From CADEDH01 sp050330635 (lineage in GTDB: Bacteria; Actinomycetota; Acidimicrobiia; Acidimicrobiales; SZUA-35): a stretch of DNA of 64,000 nt. Position 1 is the stretch's first letter, and every line of letters starts with the position of its first letter. Below are positions 60,317 through 64,000 of this stretch, one piece after another. The notes under the pieces were generated by a model. The model saw nothing but the letters and a program-made list of their open reading frames with translations, was not told the DNA's origin and did not search any database. Both the position numbers and the translations under genes were made by a program. The stretch spans positions 26,891 to 90,890 of the forward strand of contig JBHJNQ010000019.1 in NCBI GenBank assembly GCA_050330635.1, written 5' to 3'.

Positions 60317-61512
60317 GCCCCACCACCGAACCGATCTACCTCGTCGACGGGGCCCGGACCCCGATCGGCCGCTTCAACGGGTCGCTGGCCGGTTTCTCCG
60401 GCACCGACCTGGGGGGCCTGGCCATCGCCGGTGCCCTGGAGCGGGCCGGGGTGCCGGCCGACGCCGTCGACCATGTGGTCATGGGCCATGTCCTCACCGC
60501 CGGTGAGGGCCAGTCGGGGGCCCGCAACGCCAGCGTGAAGGCCGGGGTCGGGATGGAGGTCCCGGCGGTCACGGTCAACAAGGTCTGCCTGTCGGGCATC
60601 CAGGCCGTCAACTACGCCGCCATGCTGGTCGCCACCGGCCAGGCCGACGTCGTGGTGGCCGGGGGCATGGAATCGATGACGAACGCCCCCTACCTCCTGC
60701 CCAAGGGCCGCCAGGGCTACGGCTACGGCCACGGCCAGGTGCTCGACTCCCTCCTCCACGACGGCTTGACCTGTGCCATCGAGTCGGTGCTGATGGGTGA
60801 GGGCACCGACCGCTACGCCAACACCGAGGGCATCGCCAGGCAAGCCCAGGACGCCTACGCCGCCGAGTCGCACGAGCGGGCCGCCCGGGCCATCAAGGAC
60901 GGCGTCCTCGAGAGCGAGATCGTGCCCGTGGCGGTCCCCCAGCGCAAGGGCGAGCCGCTGAGCTTCAGCGAGGACGAGGGGGTCCGGCCCGGCACCGACG
61001 TCGCCTCCCTGGCCGGCCTCCGCCCCGCCTTCGTCGGCGACGGCACGGTCACCGCCGGCAACGCCTCCCAGCTCTCCGACGGGGCGTCCGCCCTCGTCGT
61101 GGCGTCGGCCGCCGCCGTCGAGCGGCTCGGGGTCACCCCCCTGGCCGAGCTCGTGTCGTACGGGCAGGTGGCGGGGCCCGACAACTGTTCGCTCCTGCGT
61201 CAGCCGTCGAACGCCATCCTCGCCGCCCTTGAACAGGCCGGGCTGAGCGTCGGGGACATCGACCTGTTCGAGATCAACGAGGCGTTCGCCGCCGTGGCCC
61301 TCGGCTCGGTCGATCACCTCGGCATCTCGACCGAGATCGTCAACGTCAACGGCGGGGCCATCGCCGTCGGCCACCCCCTCGGCATGTCGGGCAACCGGAT
61401 CACCCTCGCCGCCATGCACGAGCTGCGGCGTCGCGGTGGCGGGTTGGCGGCGGCCGCCCTGTGCGGTGGCGGCGGCCAGGGCGACGCCCTGATCATGCGG
61501 GTGGCGGCCTGA
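60313..61512 (+). CDS. Acetyl-CoA acetyltransferase (thiolase)
   Basis: The 399-residue thiolase has the nucleophile Cys92 in NKVCLSGIQAV, His354 in VGHPLGMSGNR and Cys384 in AALCGGGGQGDAL. It splits acetoacetyl-CoA or condenses acetyl-CoA; the link with the mutase operon suggests the butyryl-CoA to acetyl-CoA route. ATG overlaps the MeaB stop. The last gene of the operon, followed by 20-bp repeats. Confidence 0.92.
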   Translation: MSPTTEPIYLVDGARTPIGRFNGSLAGFSGTDLGGLAIAGALERAGVPADAVDHVVMGHVLTAGEGQSGARNASVKAGVGMEVPAVTVNKVCLSGIQAVNYAAMLVATGQADVVVAGGMESMTNAPYLLPKGRQGYGYGHGQVLDSLLHDGLTCAIESVLMGEGTDRYANTEGIARQAQDAYAAESHERAARAIKDGVLESEIVPVAVPQRKGEPLSFSEDEGVRPGTDVASLAGLRPAFVGDGTVTAGNASQLSDGASALVVASAAAVERLGVTPLAELVSYGQVAGPDNCSLLRQPSNAILAALEQAGLSVGDIDLFEINEAFAAVALGSVDHLGISTEIVNVNGGAIAVGHPLGMSGNRITLAAMHELRRRGGGLAAAALCGGGGQGDALIMRVAA

Positions 61513-61566
61513 GGCACGGGCCGACAGCCTGACGCACGGGCTGGCGGCCTGAGGCGCCGCCTGCGA
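61507..61566. repeat. 20-bp degenerate tandem repeat after the thiolase gene
   Basis: Units starting at 61507, 61527 and 61547 share GCCTGA(G/C)GCACGGGC-like sequence; the third is degenerate. They overlap the thiolase stop codon. Confidence 0.6.
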
Positions 61567-61732
61567 TCGACGGGTCCGGCCCCGTGTGAATCGGGTATGA
61601 AACGGTGCCTGATCTCCCTCGACGGGTCGGTCGGGGCGCCGTTAGAGTCGGACCCGAGGAGTAGAAGCAGTCAGGCACGGCCGGGTCATTGCTCCGCCAT
61701 CCGACGCTCCAGCGTGAGAAAGGCGGCCCTCC

Positions 61733-62773
61733 ATGCCCGACACCACTGCCTCCAACCCCGGTTCCGACACCCCCGGCGATGCCGAGTACGACTTGGCCGA
61801 GCTGCGGCTCGAGTCGACGATCGGCGGGCTCGGTGTCGAGGACGAGAACCGCTCGATCCCCGTCATCAGCCTCGCCGACTTCGAGGGGCGCCGGGCCGAG
61901 ATCACCGACGAGCTGTGGGCGGCGGCCACCCGGGTCGGCTTCTTCCAGCTCAGCGATCACGGCATCCCCCAACCGGTGATCGACGGCGCCTTCGCCGCCG
62001 CCGCCGACTTCTTCGCCCTTCCCGACGAGGTGAAGGGCCAGTACCCGTGGCGGCGCAACCTCAACGCCGGCTGGGAGTCGAAGACGCAGGTCCGACCGTC
62101 GACCAGGGTGGCCGACCAGAAGGAGTCGTACCAGATGACCCGGCCCCACATGGACCTGCCCGACGTCGGCAGCCTGTGGCCCACCGAGGCGGAGCTGGCC
62201 GGCTTCCGGGCCACGGTGCTCGACATGGAGCGCCGCTGCTGGCGGGTGGCGATGGACGTGCTGTCGTGCTTCGCCGAGCGTCTCGGCTACGACCGGGAGT
62301 TCCTCACCCGGGCCCACGACCCCGAGGGCGAGGGCTACCAGAGCACCCTGCGCCTCCTCCACTACTTCCCCATGAGTGGCGACGACTTCAAGGGTGGTCA
62401 GTGGCGGGCCGGAGCCCACACCGACTACAACTGCCTGACCCTGCTGTTCCAGCGCACCGGCCAGTCGGGCCTCCAGGTCTCCCCCGGCACCGACGCCGCC
62501 AACGCGGTGTGGACCAGCGTGGATCCCCGCGACGACATCATCACCTGCAACATCGGCGACATGCTGATGCGGTGGAGCGACGACCAGCTGCGGTCGAACT
62601 TCCATCGGGTGCGGGGGCCCCGCCAGGGCGAGGATGCCGGGTCACGCTACAGCGTGGCGTTCTTCGCCCAAGCCAACAAGCCGGCCCTGATCGAGAGCCC
62701 GACGGGCCGGTTCGAACCGATCACCGCCGGCGACTTCCTCCAGCAGCGGGTCAACGCCAACTTCGTGGCCTGA
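61733..62773 (+). CDS. Fe(II)/2-oxoglutarate dioxygenase (IPNS-like)
   Basis: The 346-residue protein has the N-terminal DIOX_N region (IPVISLADFEGRR, TRVGFFQLSDHGIP), the iron-binding HxD (His229, Asp231 in GAHTDYNCLTLLF), distal His291 in FHRV, and Arg305 in RYSVAFF for 2-oxoglutarate. It may hydroxylate or desaturate an unknown small molecule. GAGAAAGGCGG precedes ATG 61733 at usable spacing. An 8-bp inverted repeat (GTGCCTGA at 61605, TCAGGCAC at 61671) lies in the leader. Confidence 0.88.
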   Translation: MPDTTASNPGSDTPGDAEYDLAELRLESTIGGLGVEDENRSIPVISLADFEGRRAEITDELWAAATRVGFFQLSDHGIPQPVIDGAFAAAADFFALPDEVKGQYPWRRNLNAGWESKTQVRPSTRVADQKESYQMTRPHMDLPDVGSLWPTEAELAGFRATVLDMERRCWRVAMDVLSCFAERLGYDREFLTRAHDPEGEGYQSTLRLLHYFPMSGDDFKGGQWRAGAHTDYNCLTLLFQRTGQSGLQVSPGTDAANAVWTSVDPRDDIITCNIGDMLMRWSDDQLRSNFHRVRGPRQGEDAGSRYSVAFFAQANKPALIESPTGRFEPITAGDFLQQRVNANFVA

Positions 62774-63324
62774 TCCGAGGCCGGGGTAGTGGATCTTCAG
62801 CTGCTCGCCGGCGCTCAGGTCCAAGGTCATCTGGCCGGTGATCTCGGCGGTGAGCGTGATCTCAACGCTTTGGCCGCTCTTTGCGTCGATCGTCGGCGAG
62901 CCCGCCGAGCAATGGTCGATGGTCGATGGTCGATGGTCGATGGTCATGTTGGCCGGTGCCCTGGTCGACGCGGTGTCGGCTATCCAACCGATACCGTCAC
63001 GGATCAGCGGAAGGATGGTGGTGTGTGTCTTCCTTGCGTCGGAGCCCGGGCGCTGTTGGTCCGCTCGTCGACAAGACCGGTCCAGGTGGCGCCGCAGCCG
63101 CTGTCTGAGCTGAGACCCAGAGCACGAAACCGTCGCCGTCGCTGCCACCGGTGATGATTTCTCGGACACCTCGGCCCGGTAGACGTCGGAGGGGTCAGTG
63201 TTCATGTCGATCGTGACGACGCCCAAACTCAAGTGAAGATCTGCGGCCATCGTGGGACCTGGGTCGCTGCCATCTCAAGGCTGGGTCTATAAAAGAGGGG
63301 TGGAATCAGGGGCTCGGGCCGGGC
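62774..63324. other. Gene-poor transition region with 7-bp repeats
   Basis: This gap contains five 7-bp units ATGGTCG at 62912-62946 (last unit ends in A). A minus-strand open frame from 63250 starts MAADLHLSLGVVTIDMNTDP, which recalls the first strand of VOC proteins, but it runs into the oxygenase gene and has no family match beyond that. I see no confident gene. A TATAAA is at about 63280. Confidence 0.45.
62912..62946. repeat. 7-bp tandem repeat, five copies
   Basis: ATGGTCG repeated four times followed by ATGGTCA. It encodes nothing recognisable. Confidence 0.8.
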
Positions 63325-63834
63325 CTAGGCATTGGGAGGAGGCCTAACAGTCGGACTTCCAGCAACCAGACGCATCTGGCGAGCTAACCGATACCGCAAC
63401 TCGCGCCGCTCATGCTTTGCGGGACGGGGCACAGGGTACTCAATCGACCCGTGAGCGCAACCTGGAAGCATGTCATCTTGTGGCGAATGGACAACGCCAA
63501 GATGAAGCTCACGAACTGTGGCAGCGGAAAGCGAATAGGCGAGCGTATACCCCTGGGAAGGAGTGAGCGCTACCTCGATTCCAGCGGCATGCACCTTCTC
63601 GACGTGCTCAGCCCAGAACACCGAGAGATCCGGGTTGAACTGAACAGAGTTAGACGGGTCCTGGACACGCGGCAGCCATTGGGCGTCATCGCTATCCCAT
63701 TCTAGGCAATCAGGATCATCCTTGACCGACCGCCACAGATGATGTTCATCGTCGATAGCTCCGACACGGCCGCACGGGAGGTCCATGTCAAGCGTGGTCG
63801 CCAATCGCCTTAAGGAGACCATCGAAGACGGCAC
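63325..63834 (-). CDS. Hypothetical protein
   Basis: The 169-residue frame contains EHHLWRSVKDDPDCLEWDSD, WLPRVQDPSNSVQFNP and, at its C-terminus, RYRLARQMRLVAGSP, residues that look like real protein, with a His/Cys-rich GCAHGSIEYP. I do not know the family. The first 18 residues or so are doubtful; a separate short frame from ATG 63874 (ALDRAVFDGLLKAIGDHA) suggests that the natural start lies upstream and a frame break has occurred. Lower GC than the rest of the window. Confidence 0.5.
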   Translation of the reverse strand: MPSSMVSLRRLATTLDMDLPCGRVGAIDDEHHLWRSVKDDPDCLEWDSDDAQWLPRVQDPSNSVQFNPDLSVFWAEHVEKVHAAGIEVALTPSQGYTLAYSLSAATVRELHLGVVHSPQDDMLPGCAHGSIEYPVPRPAKHERRELRYRLARQMRLVAGSPTVRPPPNA

Positions 63835-63892
63835 GGTCCAACGCGAGTGTGCCGCTGTGCTCTTCGTTGGTCATCCGATTGACCGTAACTGC

Positions 63893-64000
63893 TCAGCCTG
63901 TGGGTAGCCAGGGTGTGGCGGTGTAGAGCTGTTGGAGGAGGGGGAGGCTGGGCTGGTGGTGTTTGTGGCCGGTTTGGATGTAGGAGCGGATGGTGCAGAA
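63893..64000 (-). mobile_element. IS66-like transposase, C-terminal fragment (cut by window edge)
   Basis: The minus strand from base 64000 reads FCTIRSYIQTGHKHHQPSLP followed by LLQQLYTATPWLPTG and a TGA stop. F-x-x-IRSYI-x-T near the end is typical of IS66-family transposases in actinobacteria. The rest is beyond the window. Confidence is limited because only 35 residues are present. Confidence 0.6.

Noticed and set aside
62642..63250. Minus-strand frame of 202 codons with a VOC-like start
   Set aside because: It overlaps 132 bases of the oxygenase gene and its similarity stops after about 15 residues; contains the 7-bp repeat.
1..64000. CRISPR arrays, rRNA and tRNA genes, prophage
   Set aside because: Tandem repeats present have no unique spacers of CRISPR size; no cloverleaf sequence with TTCGA-type loop, rRNA segment or phage structural gene was recognised by eye.

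Overview
The window is very GC-rich, tightly packed DNA from an actinobacterium. Gene content fits the class Acidimicrobiia or a close relative: sunset-domain membrane protein, many CaiB/BaiF CoA-transferases, LLM flavin oxidoreductases, SDRs, an L,D-transpeptidase, a clade-2 catalase and an ATP-dependent DNA ligase. This placement is inference; no rRNA or tRNA gene was seen. Translational coupling by 4-base ATGA/GTGA overlaps is very frequent.

Layout. 0-6.8 kb: YqeC-like molybdoenzyme accessory protein, L,D-transpeptidase, a sunset/BON membrane protein, two convergent flavodoxin-fold enzymes, and an LLM monooxygenase operon. 7-10 kb: an SsuABC/TauABC-type import operon ending in a clear hairpin. 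10-12.4 kb: a decayed Rieske oxygenase, a metallophosphoesterase and an MFS gene broken by an internal deletion. 12.4-28.2 kb (minus strand): cytosine-deaminase-like amidohydrolase, FAD oxidoreductase, epoxide hydrolase, lipoprotein, LLM oxidoreductase, a complete BMP-type (nucleoside) ABC transporter, a two-gene xanthine-dehydrogenase-type molybdoenzyme with permuted domain order, and RidA. Together these suggest uptake and oxidation of purines or related heterocycles. 28.3-34.7 kb: two SDRs, a MazF/ribbon-helix-helix toxin-antitoxin pair, an MFS exporter, a nitroreductase and a TTC38-like TPR protein, with small gene remnants between them.

34.8-41.6 kb is the most unusual block: lipoprotein, Ser/Thr kinase-STAND NTPase-WD40 giant, FHA-adenylate cyclase, and a convergent Crp/Fnr regulator that keeps cAMP-contact residues. 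It reads as one signalling circuit (kinase to FHA to cyclic nucleotide to transcription). A free cyclic-nucleotide-binding protein lies 8 kb away.

41.7-48.3 kb: catalase, then a five-gene operon (DUF2231-Rieske protein, GT2 glycosyltransferase, NodS-like methyltransferase, PIG-L deacetylase, acyl-CoA-dehydrogenase-like protein) that looks like an uncharacterised glycoconjugate pathway. 48.4-55.2 kb: two CoA-transferases, the cyclic-nucleotide-binding protein, an ECF sigma factor with an unknown partner, and DNA ligase. 55.2-62.8 kb: thioesterase, threonine aldolase, then a coupled operon for a B12-dependent acyl-CoA mutase. Its two specificity residues (Phe76, Gln194) match isobutyryl-CoA mutase rather than methylmalonyl-CoA mutase. 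The operon also carries the MeaB chaperone and a thiolase, and an Fe(II)/2-oxoglutarate oxygenase follows. From about 62.8 kb the sequence becomes less dense and less GC-rich, ending in the C-terminus of an IS66-like transposase.

A theme is gene decay by internal deletion: remnants of a Rieske oxygenase, an MFS transporter, a flavin monooxygenase, a nucleotide-sugar-epimerase-like gene, a zinc ribbon and possibly a DUF72 protein. A second theme is short tandem repeats placed at gene ends.
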